DNA from: a virus
Direction: 5' to 3' (one strand)
DNA length: 52,606 nt
IMG/VR virus record: IMGVR_UViG_3300010367_000142
Coordinates: 1-52,606 of that record
The position numbers and the translations under genes are program-made. A model generated the notes under the pieces. That model worked only from the letters and a program-made list of their open reading frames with translations, was not told where the DNA came from and ran no database searches. Positions 20,450 through 27,994 of this stretch are shown here, in pieces. The stretch's first letter is position 1. Every line of letters starts with the position of its first letter.

Positions 20450-22723
20450 GTGGCCACCGAGATCGAGCGCACTCCCGTCGAGCAGCAGGCAATCCCGCCC
20501 ATGCCCGTCGACCCACCCAAGACGCCCGAACCGTCGCGAGGCGACCGTGCCAGGGCTGCGTTCAAGGAGCAGAGCGGTCACGCTGGCGCCCGTATGAAGG
20601 ACTGGTTGGCCACCCGCGACCTCGAACTCCTCGACGTCGTACAGGCCGCCACTGAGGCCAAGCAGCGCAAGCACACGCAGCGCCTCGCGCAGCAGCAGCG
20701 GCTCGTCGCCGAAGCCCACGGCCGATTCGCCCACGCCAAGATGCAGGCCGACGCCAGTGAAGGCGGCAGCAGCGCGAACGCCCTGTCCGGTCTCGCTGGC
20801 CGGGTTGCCGCGGAGGAAGCCAAGCTGGCCGGGATGCAGGCGATACCGCTGCTGCCGCCCACCGACCGGGAGATCAACAACACCCGGCACGGGAAGAAGG
20901 CCACACGGGCCGGCATCGTCGCCGGAGGGGGCATCGGGTCCCTCTCCGTGCTCGGCACCGCCGTCGAGCAGGTCGCCAACGGCCAGCCCCTTCTCCTCGG
21001 GGTCGCAGTCACCGCGGCAGGCTATGGCTGGTACCTGCTGTCCCGCCCCTTCGTGGCAGGCCGCGACGGGCAGGCGGTCGAGGCCCCTTTCGCCTTGACC
21101 CCGGCCAGCCTGCCCGCCACATTTCAGGCGGGGACGGCCGGGGGAGCGGCGCCGATCGTCGGCGGGAACGTCGTCATGTCCGTCGAGCAACTTCCCGAAG
21201 GCGCCAAGCCGTTCCCCATCCGCAACGCGCAGACGCCTGACCAGCTCGCCCAGTGTGTGCTGCTGGCGGCGCGAGCCGAGAGCGTGCCGATCGTCGAGGT
21301 GTCGGACGTGCAGCGGCAGCCGTGGGGCTGGCAGTGCACCGTCCGCGTCTCCGACGGCACACCGGAGGCGATCATCGCCAAGGCGGGTGACCTGGAGACC
21401 CGATTCGATCTCCCCACCAACGGCGTCCGACCGCAGCCGATCAAAGCCCGCCGAGCATGCGCCATCCTGCGACTCATCGAAGGCAACCCGTTCGCCACCG
21501 CCCCTGGCCTGCCTTACCGGGCCCCCAAATCGCTTTCGGTCACCGACAAGTTCCGCGTCGGTACCTCGGTCGGCGGCGATCCGCTGGAGCTGTCCCTCGC
21601 CGGCGTTATGGGTCTGTGGGTGGCGGCCTCCGGTGGCGGCAAGACCGGCATCCTTCAGGCGCTGGCCGAAGGCGTAACGGCCTGCCGCGACAACATCACG
21701 ATCGACCTCGACCCGTTCGGTGACGGCCTCGAAGACCTCGGGGACGCAGTAAGGATCACAGCCCGTACCACCGAGCAGATCGAAGCGGTCCTGCTGTTCT
21801 TCCTGGTTATGGCAAAGGGCCGTGCGCGGCTGCGGGCCAAGCTCGGCATGGGGAAAAAGTGGCAGGCGAGCCCTGAACGCCCCGCTGTCACGATCTTCTT
21901 CGACGAGCTCCCGAAGGCCAGCGCGCTGGCCAAGCGCCTGTACTTCGACCTGCTGCTCGTCGGCCGCAAGGAGCTGATCGTCGAGCAGGCTGCCGCGCAG
22001 GGCGGCCAGAGCAGCTACCTCGGGGCCAACATCGCCCAGATGGTCGCCCTCGCGGCGGTCGGCCCCTGCAAGGTCGAGGACACCCGGTCGGTGTTCGGTG
22101 ACGGTTCCGTCAGGGAGGGCTACCTCCCCCACAAGCTGTCCCCGGCCACCGCCACAGACCCGAAGGATGCCGGCCACATCTTCATCCAGGGTGTGCCGGG
22201 CATGGCGGACGAGCCGATCGAGTACGCCATCCACGAAGTGCCGTCCGCGACTCTGCGGCAGCTCGGTCAAGAGCGCCTGGAATCCGGACTACTCGATCCA
22301 GACCAGGACAGCCTCGACGCCATGCGCGGCGTCGACCTGCCCGAGTACGTCGAGCCCGAGTACGACAAGGACGGAAACCTGAAGAAGCCGGCCCCCGTCG
22401 AACTCCTCACCTGGGAGCAGCTGCTCAAGCTGTGCGGCGCCGAGCCGCCCGCCAGTGCGGAGCTCACGGACGGTCCCGCGCGCGCCGCGGTTGAGGCTGC
22501 GGTGGCGCTCATGGAGAAAGTGAGCGTCGACCGGATGACAACGGAGACGCTGCTCGCGGCCGTCCAGGGCTACGACCCCAGCGTGTATGGCGAGATGGCT
22601 GTCGACGAGCTCAAGGCGCTGATGAGCCAGGCCGGTGTTGGTGGGCCCGTTCAGCTCGGGGCCATGGGTGACAAGAAGAATCCGCGCGGCTTCAAGCTTG
22701 ATCGACTCCGCGCCGCTCTCTGA
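20450..22723 (+). CDS. traB: TraB/FtsK-type DNA translocase
   Basis: 757 aa, GTG with GGAAAGGAA. N-terminal coiled coil (about 60-115) and two TM-like segments (155-200). The ATPase has Walker A AASGGGKTG at about 393-401, where the first Gly of the usual GxxxxGK is Ala, and Walker B VTIFFDEL at about 480-487. C-terminal 70 residues (MTTETLLAAVQGYDPSVYG, KNPRGFKLDRL) fit a winged HTH like FtsK-gamma/TraB. TraB forms hexameric pores and moves double-stranded plasmid DNA between mycelia (family knowledge); it is the only protein strictly needed for transfer in several Streptomyces plasmids. Confidence 0.9.
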   Translation: MATEIERTPVEQQAIPPMPVDPPKTPEPSRGDRARAAFKEQSGHAGARMKDWLATRDLELLDVVQAATEAKQRKHTQRLAQQQRLVAEAHGRFAHAKMQADASEGGSSANALSGLAGRVAAEEAKLAGMQAIPLLPPTDREINNTRHGKKATRAGIVAGGGIGSLSVLGTAVEQVANGQPLLLGVAVTAAGYGWYLLSRPFVAGRDGQAVEAPFALTPASLPATFQAGTAGGAAPIVGGNVVMSVEQLPEGAKPFPIRNAQTPDQLAQCVLLAARAESVPIVEVSDVQRQPWGWQCTVRVSDGTPEAIIAKAGDLETRFDLPTNGVRPQPIKARRACAILRLIEGNPFATAPGLPYRAPKSLSVTDKFRVGTSVGGDPLELSLAGVMGLWVAASGGGKTGILQALAEGVTACRDNITIDLDPFGDGLEDLGDAVRITARTTEQIEAVLLFFLVMAKGRARLRAKLGMGKKWQASPERPAVTIFFDELPKASALAKRLYFDLLLVGRKELIVEQAAAQGGQSSYLGANIAQMVALAAVGPCKVEDTRSVFGDGSVREGYLPHKLSPATATDPKDAGHIFIQGVPGMADEPIEYAIHEVPSATLRQLGQERLESGLLDPDQDSLDAMRGVDLPEYVEPEYDKDGNLKKPAPVELLTWEQLLKLCGAEPPASAELTDGPARAAVEAAVALMEKVSVDRMTTETLLAAVQGYDPSVYGEMAVDELKALMSQAGVGGPVQLGAMGDKKNPRGFKLDRLRAAL

Positions 22724-22935
22724 CTGATACATCCCGTTATGTCTGTCGGTCGGGGCCTGCTAGTGGCCTGGTTGGCAGAAGAATCAGCAGGTCGCAGCCG
22801 CTATCGGCTCTGGTCGCGCGTCGGTCGTAGCAGCAGCATAGCGGCGCTCGTAGCGGCTGTGACCTGCGGCGATACATCCAGACCAGCCCCGACCAGGGGC
22901 AATAAACCATCACAAATCGGAATGGAGATCCACTC
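22724..22935. repeat. 212-bp intergenic element with long inverted repeat
   Basis: Arms GCAGGTCGCAGCCGCTA (22787-22803) and TAGCGGCTGTGACCTGC (22851-22867) differ at one base over 17. GATACATCC occurs at both ends (about 22726 and 22871), TAGCGGC is repeated, and a 5-bp hairpin GCCCC/GGGGC lies at 22886-22900. It is placed right after traB, where Streptomyces plasmids often hold the clt transfer locus. No known TRS octamer (GACCCGGA) cluster is present here. Confidence 0.65.
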
Positions 22936-23340
22936 ATGTCCAAGTGCTGGCAGCCCAACCAGGCGAGCAAGTTCGCCAAGGAAGTCAAGCTCGGCAAGCC
23001 CTACTACACGGTCAACGACATGGCCACGAACCTCGCCCCCTGGGGAGACGCCCAGACCTACTCGGTCCACGTCTTCACCGAGCGCTCCAGTTTCACCGCC
23101 CGTCCGATGACCGACGGAGGCACCTCCGCCGTCGGCCTGTGCCAGCGGCAGGGCCCGGTCTACGACGCGCCGCCCCGCGGCCTCCGCAACATTGCCGGAC
23201 CCGCCCCCCAGGTCGCCGGCCCGCTCCCCGCCGGATACGAGGGCGTCCTCGACGAGGACGAGATCCGCGGCCTGGAGAAGCGCGTCCGTGACGGATCTGA
23301 TCCCCGCACCCGCCGCTCGCCCAGGTCCTGGCGCATCTGA
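22936..23340 (+). CDS. Hypothetical transfer-region protein
   Basis: 134 aa, ATG with GGAG eight bases upstream. The N-terminal half looks like a small beta domain (KLGKPYYTVNDMATNLAPWG, DAQTYSVHVFTERSSFTARP). C-terminal half Pro/Arg rich with DEDEIRGLEKRVRDGSDP. No family recognised. It follows the inverted-repeat element. Confidence 0.55.
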   Translation: MSKCWQPNQASKFAKEVKLGKPYYTVNDMATNLAPWGDAQTYSVHVFTERSSFTARPMTDGGTSAVGLCQRQGPVYDAPPRGLRNIAGPAPQVAGPLPAGYEGVLDEDEIRGLEKRVRDGSDPRTRRSPRSWRI

Positions 23341-23361
23341 CAACCGATCAAGGAGAACCCC

Positions 23362-23544
23362 GTGCAGTACACCCACCAGTCCGTGCAGGAGTACGTCGCA
23401 GCGAAGAAGCGCGGCGACCGCGCCGCCACCGACCGCATTCTCGCCGAGGTGACGGCCCGCTTCGACACCCGCACCACCGACGGCAGCGAAGCCCGCGAAC
23501 TCTTCGAAGCCACCATGAGCGTCCAGTTCAGCGAAGGGGAGTGA
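23362..23544 (+). CDS. Helical mini protein, paralogue of neighbour
   Basis: 60 aa, GTG with AAGGAG seven bases upstream. MQYTHQSVQEYVAAKKRGDR, then AATDRILAEVTARFDTRTTD and ARELFEATMSVQF. It matches the next gene over the first half (Y-x-H-Q-S-V...F/Y-V-A-A) and the gene at 17688 in its R-G-D-R core. Unknown function. Confidence 0.65.
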   Translation: MQYTHQSVQEYVAAKKRGDRAATDRILAEVTARFDTRTTDGSEARELFEATMSVQFSEGE

Positions 23545-23549
23545 CCGAG

Positions 23550-23726
23550 ATGGACTACAAGCATCAGTCGGTTCGCGACTTCGTTGCCGCGATGGGGAGC
23601 GGTGATCAGGCCGCTGCCGAACGGATCGCCCACGAGATCGTCGAGCGCAACAAGACCAGCGCCAACCCGGGCGAACTGTCCGAGCTCTCCTGGGCCAACG
23701 CGTCCACCCCGCTCGGCAACCAGTAG
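23550..23726 (+). CDS. Helical mini protein, paralogue of upstream gene
   Basis: 58 aa; ATG preferred over the overlapping GTG at 23541 because GGGGAG is eight bases upstream and the product then starts MDYKHQSV like its paralogue MQYTHQSV. Contains DFVAAMGSGDQAAAERIAHE, then IVERNKT, and ends in a Ser/Ala tail. Function unknown. Confidence 0.65.
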   Translation: MDYKHQSVRDFVAAMGSGDQAAAERIAHEIVERNKTSANPGELSELSWANASTPLGNQ

Positions 23727-23733
23727 CTCAGCC

Positions 23734-23774
23734 GGGGCGCCCCTTCCCGCCTGCCAGCAAAGCAGGGGCGCCCC
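23734..23774 (+). terminator. Terminator-like paired palindromes
   Basis: GGGGCGCCCC occurs twice, 21 bases apart, with CCTGC/GCAGG as an inner stem, so a long hairpin can form right after the mini-gene pair. Confidence 0.6.
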
Positions 23775-23814
23775 ATTCACCCGCCACGCGCCAACGCGCA
23801 GAAAGCCCACCCAC

Positions 23815-24336
23815 ATGACCACGACCACCCTGCCCGCAGCAAGCCCGCCCCGAGCGCCCGCGCCAACCCACCTCGACCTCGAAGCCCGACTTGCCCTCGT
23901 GGGCGCTCTCATGGCAGGCCGCCTCGACGAAGCGGCCGTCGCCTTCGAGGTGAACACCGCCCACATTTCCAGCGCCGACCCGATCCCCGAGAGGACCGCC
24001 CCGCTCCGACTCACCCCCGCGGCGACGCCCTGCCCGTACAACACGCCCATCGCGGCCACGCTTCACCGGGCGCGCATCCGGCTCGAGACCGACGGCTGGT
24101 GCCGCGACAACCTCTTCGACGAGTCCGGCGCGATCTGTCCTATCCGCGCCATCCGCCTCGAGGCCGCCAGCCGACGCGAAGCCGACGACGCGTGCGTGCT
24201 CCTCCTTGACGCCATCCGGCGCGACTTCGCCACCGCGGAGACGATCCCCAGCTGGAATGCGGCTCAGACCAGCGCCGCGCCCGTCCTGCTCTACCTCGGA
24301 CGCGCCGTCCAACTCGCCCATGCCCGCAACCTCTAG
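23815..24336 (+). CDS. DUF6197-like protein
   Basis: 173 aa. After a Pro/Thr linker, residues 80-173 contain TLHRARIRLETDGWCRDNLF, then CPIRAIRLEAA, EADDACVLLLDAIRRDF and ETIPSWNAAQTSAAPVLLYL. The G-W-C at the start, C at about 107 and I-P-x-W-N near the C-terminus match the DUF6197 pattern of actinobacterial plasmids and phages. Function unknown. Confidence 0.7.
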   Translation: MTTTTLPAASPPRAPAPTHLDLEARLALVGALMAGRLDEAAVAFEVNTAHISSADPIPERTAPLRLTPAATPCPYNTPIAATLHRARIRLETDGWCRDNLFDESGAICPIRAIRLEAASRREADDACVLLLDAIRRDFATAETIPSWNAAQTSAAPVLLYLGRAVQLAHARNL

Positions 24337-24361
24337 ACCCGACCAGAAGGAATTGATCCGC

Positions 24362-24586
24362 ATGGATTTCGACGAGAACGGCCGCGCCGTTTTCAGCGAC
24401 GAGGAGCGTGCCCAGATCGCTGGCGAGCAGGACCAAATCGCCGCGCGCCTATGGGAGGGCGTGACCCGTGTCGAAGCGAAGGGCGACATGCGGCAGGGCG
24501 GCAAGTTGCGGGCCCAGGCGTGCGAAGCCGAAGACCTCGCCAAAGCTGCTCGCGAATCCAGCGCCGCACTCGCCCGCATCTACTGA
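24362..24586 (+). CDS. Small helical hypothetical protein
   Basis: 74 aa, ATG with AAGGAATTG. Two helices: SDEERAQIAGEQDQIAARLW and KLRAQACEAEDLAKAARESS. No family recognised. Confidence 0.55.
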   Translation: MDFDENGRAVFSDEERAQIAGEQDQIAARLWEGVTRVEAKGDMRQGGKLRAQACEAEDLAKAARESSAALARIY

Positions 24587-24613
24587 TCCACCGCACCCGA
24601 AAGGACACCTCAA

Positions 24614-24916
24614 ATGGGAATCAGCATCAGCCACAGCGTTCCGTCCACCCGCTCCGCCACGACCATCGGCAACCTCGGCCAGCACCTCGCCCATACCCTC
24701 ACCGGCAGCGAATGGCGGCAGATCGCGCACCTCTTCGACGGCCACCTCCGTGCACCTGTGTACACGCCGCCCGCCGAAGCGGGACGCATCGGCAGCCTGC
24801 TCCACAAGGCCGCCAACAGCCGGGCCATGGACCGGGGATGGGGTGACCTCGCCACTCTCCTCGGCGACGCCGCCAACCGTGCGGCCCGCGCCGGCCAGAA
24901 CTGGGAATGGACCTGA
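24614..24916 (+). CDS. Hypothetical protein, end of the transfer-region run
   Basis: 100 aa, ATG with GAAAGGACACC. Contains NLGQHLAHTLTGSEWRQIAH and DRGWGDLATLLGDAANRAAR. Mostly helical. Ends four bases before a minus-strand gene end; a hairpin follows. Function unknown. Confidence 0.55.
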   Translation: MGISISHSVPSTRSATTIGNLGQHLAHTLTGSEWRQIAHLFDGHLRAPVYTPPAEAGRIGSLLHKAANSRAMDRGWGDLATLLGDAANRAARAGQNWEWT

Positions 24917-25114
24917 TCAACCGGACATGCCAAGGCCCTGATCCTCACGGACCGGGGCCTTGGCTACGAGTACAGCGCGTGCGACCCAGTCTGTGCCAGC
25001 CGCGTCCGTCGGTAGCGTCGCCGGGACCGCTTCAAGTAGCAGGCAGATGCGATCCAACTCCCGCTGGCAGGCGGCCTTGCTCGTCGCGCGAACCATGTAC
25101 GTCACCGTGGCCAT
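24917..25114 (-). CDS. 65-aa hypothetical protein downstream of a Phd-like gene
   Basis: 65 aa, ATG without a clear ribosome site. A helical core: MVRATSKAACQRELDRICLL then EAVPATLPTDAAGTDWV and ARAVLVAKAPV. It lies 53 bases downstream of the Phd-like antitoxin on the same strand and could be its partner or a passenger. It does not look like a known toxin (no Doc, RelE or PIN motif). Confidence 0.45.
   Translation of the reverse strand: MATVTYMVRATSKAACQRELDRICLLLEAVPATLPTDAAGTDWVARAVLVAKAPVREDQGLGMSG
24929..24964. terminator. Hairpin at convergent gene ends
   Basis: GCCAAGGCCC/GGGCCTTGGC, 10-bp perfect stem, in the 3' end of the minus-strand gene and just after the plus-strand gene stop. 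It suits a terminator for the plus-strand operon. Confidence 0.65.
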
Positions 25115-25167
25115 GAGTGGAGTCTGACGGGCCCAGCGGGGGAGTAGGGGCGGAACGGGGGAAGCCG

Positions 25168-25386
25168 CTACTCGGTGGCGCCATGTTCTTTGAGGATGGC
25201 CACTGCTGAGTCGACCCCGCCGACTTTCTGGATCAGTTCGCCCAAGTCGACTGGTACGACGGCGGCTTCGCGGGTTCCTCGGCTGGTGAGGAAGTAGACG
25301 CGCCTGAGTAGTTGCACGGCGTTGTGCAGCTTGCTGATGTTGGCGCGGGCGACCGCGATCGGCTGGTCTTCGAGGTTGGGGTCCAT
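25168..25386 (-). CDS. Phd/YefM-like antitoxin
   Basis: 72 aa, ATG. IAVARANISKLHNAVQLLRR, then FLTSRGTREAAVVPVDLGEL has the Phd/YefM plan: short strand, ARANIS helix, the strand with TSRGTREAAVVP, then an acidic C-terminal helix. The gene has no Doc or RelE toxin beside it; a 65-aa gene follows. The promoter region has two ATGTACAT palindromes likely to be bound by it. Confidence 0.7.
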   Translation of the reverse strand: MDPNLEDQPIAVARANISKLHNAVQLLRRVYFLTSRGTREAAVVPVDLGELIQKVGGVDSAVAILKEHGATE

Positions 25387-25409
25387 AGCGGCTAGATTAC
25401 CATCGGGGC

Positions 25410-25438
25410 TTGATGTACATGAGGGCGCAATGTACATT
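25410..25438 (+). promoter_or_regulatory. Divergent promoter with paired ATGTACAT operators
   Basis: Plus-strand TTGATG (25410), 17-base spacer and TACATT (25433-25438). Palindromes ATGTACAT at 25413-25420 and 25430-25437, 17 bp apart, cover the -35 and -10. The Phd-like protein is the probable repressor. The minus-strand gene likely starts from the TAATCT just upstream of its ATG. Confidence 0.65.
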
Positions 25439-25474
25439 GAAGTCATCGCCAGGGAGACCAGCAGGGGAGACGTC

Positions 25475-25936
25475 TTGAACACCTACGAACTCGCCACCAC
25501 CACCGTCATCGGCACCGCCCTCGTCCTCGCGCCGATCGACCCGCAGCCGATCCGCGACCTCAACACCCCCATCCCCGGGCCGAAGCCCGAGCCCGTCGTC
25601 TACGACCAGGAGCTGTCGGCCAAGGTGCGCACCGCGCTCGGGATGCCCCGATTCGGCCCAGCCAGGGACGACAACGAGAGCGAAACCCGCGTCTGCATGT
25701 GGGACCAGGTGGTGCTGAACACCGTGTATGAGCGGGTCGGCGGCACCGTCACCGCCCGCACCGTGGAGCGCTCCGTCCTCCACGGCTCAACCTGGCAGGC
25801 CACCGAGATCACAGTCACCGTCGACCTGCCCGGCATCGGCCACGTCGAAGTCTTCACCGACTGGTACGAGGAGACCGGCGGCCGACACCTGCCCCTGATG
25901 CAGGCCATCCCCGACGCGATCCTCATCGCCAGCTGA
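25475..25936 (+). CDS. Hypothetical protein
   Basis: 153 aa if the TTG at 25475 is used (AGGGGAG upstream, five bases apart); the ATG at 25430 lies within the promoter -10 box and would lack a leader. A beta-rich fold is likely: CMWDQVVLNTVYERVGGTVT, ATEITVTVDLPGIGHVEVFT. Function unknown. Confidence 0.6.
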   Translation: MNTYELATTTVIGTALVLAPIDPQPIRDLNTPIPGPKPEPVVYDQELSAKVRTALGMPRFGPARDDNESETRVCMWDQVVLNTVYERVGGTVTARTVERSVLHGSTWQATEITVTVDLPGIGHVEVFTDWYEETGGRHLPLMQAIPDAILIAS

Positions 25937-25948
25937 CCGCCAGCCCCA

Positions 25949-25973
25949 GGGCCGCCGCCCCCCACGGCGGCCC
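25949..25973 (+). terminator. Terminator hairpin
   Basis: GGGCCGCCG/CGGCGGCCC, 9-bp perfect stem with a 7-base loop, 13 bases after the stop of the previous gene. Confidence 0.65.
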
Positions 25974-26036
25974 GCCCCGCCACCCAACACCACGGCGCAG
26001 CAGACGAACCAGACCGGCACGAGTAGGGAGCCCGCC

Positions 26037-26399
26037 ATGCGCAACAACATGGCCAAGGAAGCGCGACTGCGCATGATGCGACTGGCGCGGCAGCGGGACA
26101 CGCTTAAGACCGTCGCGGGTGTCGAGCAGCGCACCTCCATGAATGACGCCCGCACCGCCCTATGCCTCGCCCTAGGCCGGGACCTCGACGACATCGACCC
26201 CACCTCCGGCCACGACCTCAGCCGCGACGCCTACGAGGACGTCCGGAAGTCCTGGCGGTGGAACATCCAGATGCACGGGTGGAACGAGTGGTACGAGCTG
26301 GGGCTTGATGAGGCGCTGGCCTGGTGGCGCGAGCGCCGCCCGGAATTCGTCGACGGAGACGACTGGCTGGCCGGAATCCTCAAGGAGGACCCGCAGTGA
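26037..26399 (+). CDS. Hypothetical protein
   Basis: 120 aa, ATG with AGGGAG upstream. Basic N-terminal helix (KEARLRMMRLARQRDTLK) then WRWNIQMHGWNEWYELGLDE with WWRERRPEF. Looks like a small alpha protein; its basic helix suggests nucleic-acid binding, but there is no clear motif. Confidence 0.6.
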   Translation: MRNNMAKEARLRMMRLARQRDTLKTVAGVEQRTSMNDARTALCLALGRDLDDIDPTSGHDLSRDAYEDVRKSWRWNIQMHGWNEWYELGLDEALAWWRERRPEFVDGDDWLAGILKEDPQ

Positions 26400-26467
26400 T
26401 CGCCCCGTCCGGCTACGGCCCCGCCCTCGCCCGCGTCCAGATGCTCGCGGATGCCCTCGCCGTCTAA
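26396..26467 (+). CDS. Possible 23-aa peptide
   Basis: Frame with GTG overlapping the previous stop (GTGA) and AAGGAGG upstream. Its product is hydrophobic-helical (GPALARVQMLADALAV). Existence is supported only by the overlap and ribosome site. Confidence 0.3.
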   Translation: MIAPSGYGPALARVQMLADALAV

Positions 26468-26477
26468 GGAGCCCACC

Positions 26478-26738
26478 ATGCCCGACACCCGCACCCGCGA
26501 CCTCGTCGCCAAAGAACACACCACCTGGGCGGCCTACGCCCCCGACAGCCTCACCTCCACCGTCCTGCGCGCCCTCCTCTGGGAAATCGACCACCCCGCC
26601 GAGGAAGACCAGACGCCCGCCACCTACGCGGCATGGCTGGACAAGGTCGAACCCCGCGACCCGGACGGTGAACTGGAACACCCCGCGTACGTCGCCGAGC
26701 TGAAACGCGACTGCGAAGAGACCCACGGCAAGCACTGA
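26478..26738 (+). CDS. Hypothetical helical protein
   Basis: 86 aa, ATG with AAGGAG. Contains LTSTVLRALLWEIDHPAEED and TYAAWLDKVEPRDPDGELE. Acidic and helical. No family recognised. Confidence 0.6.
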   Translation: MPDTRTRDLVAKEHTTWAAYAPDSLTSTVLRALLWEIDHPAEEDQTPATYAAWLDKVEPRDPDGELEHPAYVAELKRDCEETHGKH

Positions 26739-26771
26739 CCGCCCAGCCATCCGCTCCACCGAAGGAACCCC

Positions 26772-27242
26772 ATGGACTTCAACGACGCCCTCAACACCGT
26801 CCTCGCGGACCTCACCCCCCAGCCCTGGGACTACACCGGCCCCGACGGGACCACCCTCCGCGTCATCCCCGCCGGGCTCCGCGAGGACAAGGGCCGCGCC
26901 GAGGTACTCATCCGCATCACCCGCGCCGACGCCACCGGGCTCTACGACTACGGGATCACCGGCCCGGACAGTCGCGGCGTCGCCGAAGTCGGCGTCACCA
27001 CCACGGACCTGCCCAAGGTGATCGAGGCGCTCACCGAACGAGGATGGTGGGCCGACAACACGCTGATCTCCGGAGCCCTGCTGGTCGCGGCAGCTTCCGG
27101 AGGGGTGGCCGTGGGCGTCACGGAGGAGCACGGTGTCGGACAGCATGTCGACGTTGGGATGGTGCTTCCGGAATCCCAGCGCCTCCCGCTCGCGTCCGCG
27201 CTGCGCCGGGCGATGGATGTTGCGCGCGGGTGGGAGGACTGA
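26772..27242 (+). CDS. Hypothetical protein
   Basis: 156 aa, ATG with AAGGAACCCC. It has a predicted alpha/beta domain: LRVIPAGLREDKGRAEVLIR, VAEVGVTTTDLPKVIEALTE and a Gly-rich stretch (LVAAASGGVAVGVTEEHGVG). No family recognised. Confidence 0.6.
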   Translation: MDFNDALNTVLADLTPQPWDYTGPDGTTLRVIPAGLREDKGRAEVLIRITRADATGLYDYGITGPDSRGVAEVGVTTTDLPKVIEALTERGWWADNTLISGALLVAAASGGVAVGVTEEHGVGQHVDVGMVLPESQRLPLASALRRAMDVARGWED

Positions 27243-27255
27243 GCTTCACGACCCG

Positions 27256-27280
27256 GGGCCCGCGTCGACCATGCGGGCCC
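27256..27280 (+). terminator. Terminator hairpin
   Basis: GGGCCCGC/GCGGGCCC 8-bp stem, 9-base loop, 13 bases beyond the previous stop. Confidence 0.6.
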
Positions 27281-27314
27281 GCCAACCGACCGCCCGACAC
27301 GACAGGATTGCCAC

Positions 27315-27575
27315 ATGACCGACCCGCCCTCCCGCTCCGAACGGATGCGTCGGCGCCGAGCCAACCGGACCACCCACCCGGCCACCGCACAGGAGCGAAT
27401 GCGGGCAGTGCACGCCGACGCGTACACGAACTGGCCCGACGGAGACCCGATCTGCGCCACCTGCCACAACGGCGACTGCCCCCGCTACTGGCGGATACAG
27501 CAGCGGCTCGACCGGCAGGAAGCCAAACGGCGGGCCGAACTGCCGGCCGCCCTCTACGACGAGGAACCCTGGTAG
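27315..27575 (+). CDS. Small basic Cys protein
   Basis: 86 aa, ATG. N-terminal Arg cluster (SERMRRRRANRTTHPA) then PICATCHNGDCPRYW, a C-x2-C-x4-C site, and a helical tail RIQQRLDRQEAKRRAEL. Possibly nucleic-acid binding with one zinc ion. Function unknown. Confidence 0.6.
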   Translation: MTDPPSRSERMRRRRANRTTHPATAQERMRAVHADAYTNWPDGDPICATCHNGDCPRYWRIQQRLDRQEAKRRAELPAALYDEEPW

Positions 27576-27637
27576 CCGGCCCTGCCCAAGCATCCCGCTA
27601 CGACCGCCTGCACTGGAACCGAGACAAGGACTGACCC

Positions 27638-27994
27638 GTGAACCTGGACCGTGAGCCCGCCGCCATCGCCCGAAGCGCCGCCGAAGAAATCCGAGCCCTC
27701 AACCACCGCACCCTCGGAACCCACGCCTTCGAGGAGCCCTCCCAGATCTACAACACCATCAACGAGGTCAAGCAGGCCGTTTGGGGCATGCCGCAGGCCA
27801 TCGAACAGAGCTGGTGCGAACTGCGCACCATGAGGGACGCCGGCAATATCCGGATGGACAACGACACCGACGTGGCCGAAGGGGCGGAGAAGGCGCGGCA
27901 GGAGCTGAACGACGCGCGCCAACTGCTCGCACAGGCAGGCCAGGCCCTCGACCGCGCCACCCAGACCCTCTCCCACATGGGCGGCCAGTGGTGA
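27638..27994 (+). CDS. Hypothetical coiled-coil protein
   Basis: 118 aa, GTG. Largely helical; residues 70-110 are coiled coil (AEGAEKARQELNDARQLLAQ, ALDRATQTLSHMGG). Overlaps the next start as GTG/GTGA. It resembles small WXG-like or chaperone helical proteins only in composition. Unknown function. Confidence 0.6.
   Translation: MNLDREPAAIARSAAEEIRALNHRTLGTHAFEEPSQIYNTINEVKQAVWGMPQAIEQSWCELRTMRDAGNIRMDNDTDVAEGAEKARQELNDARQLLAQAGQALDRATQTLSHMGGQW

Noticed and set aside
19769-22270. Long open frame on the minus strand across the TraB gene (833 codons)
   Set aside because: It is antisense to a gene with clear Walker motifs and typical third-position GC; the translation is low-complexity and motif-free.
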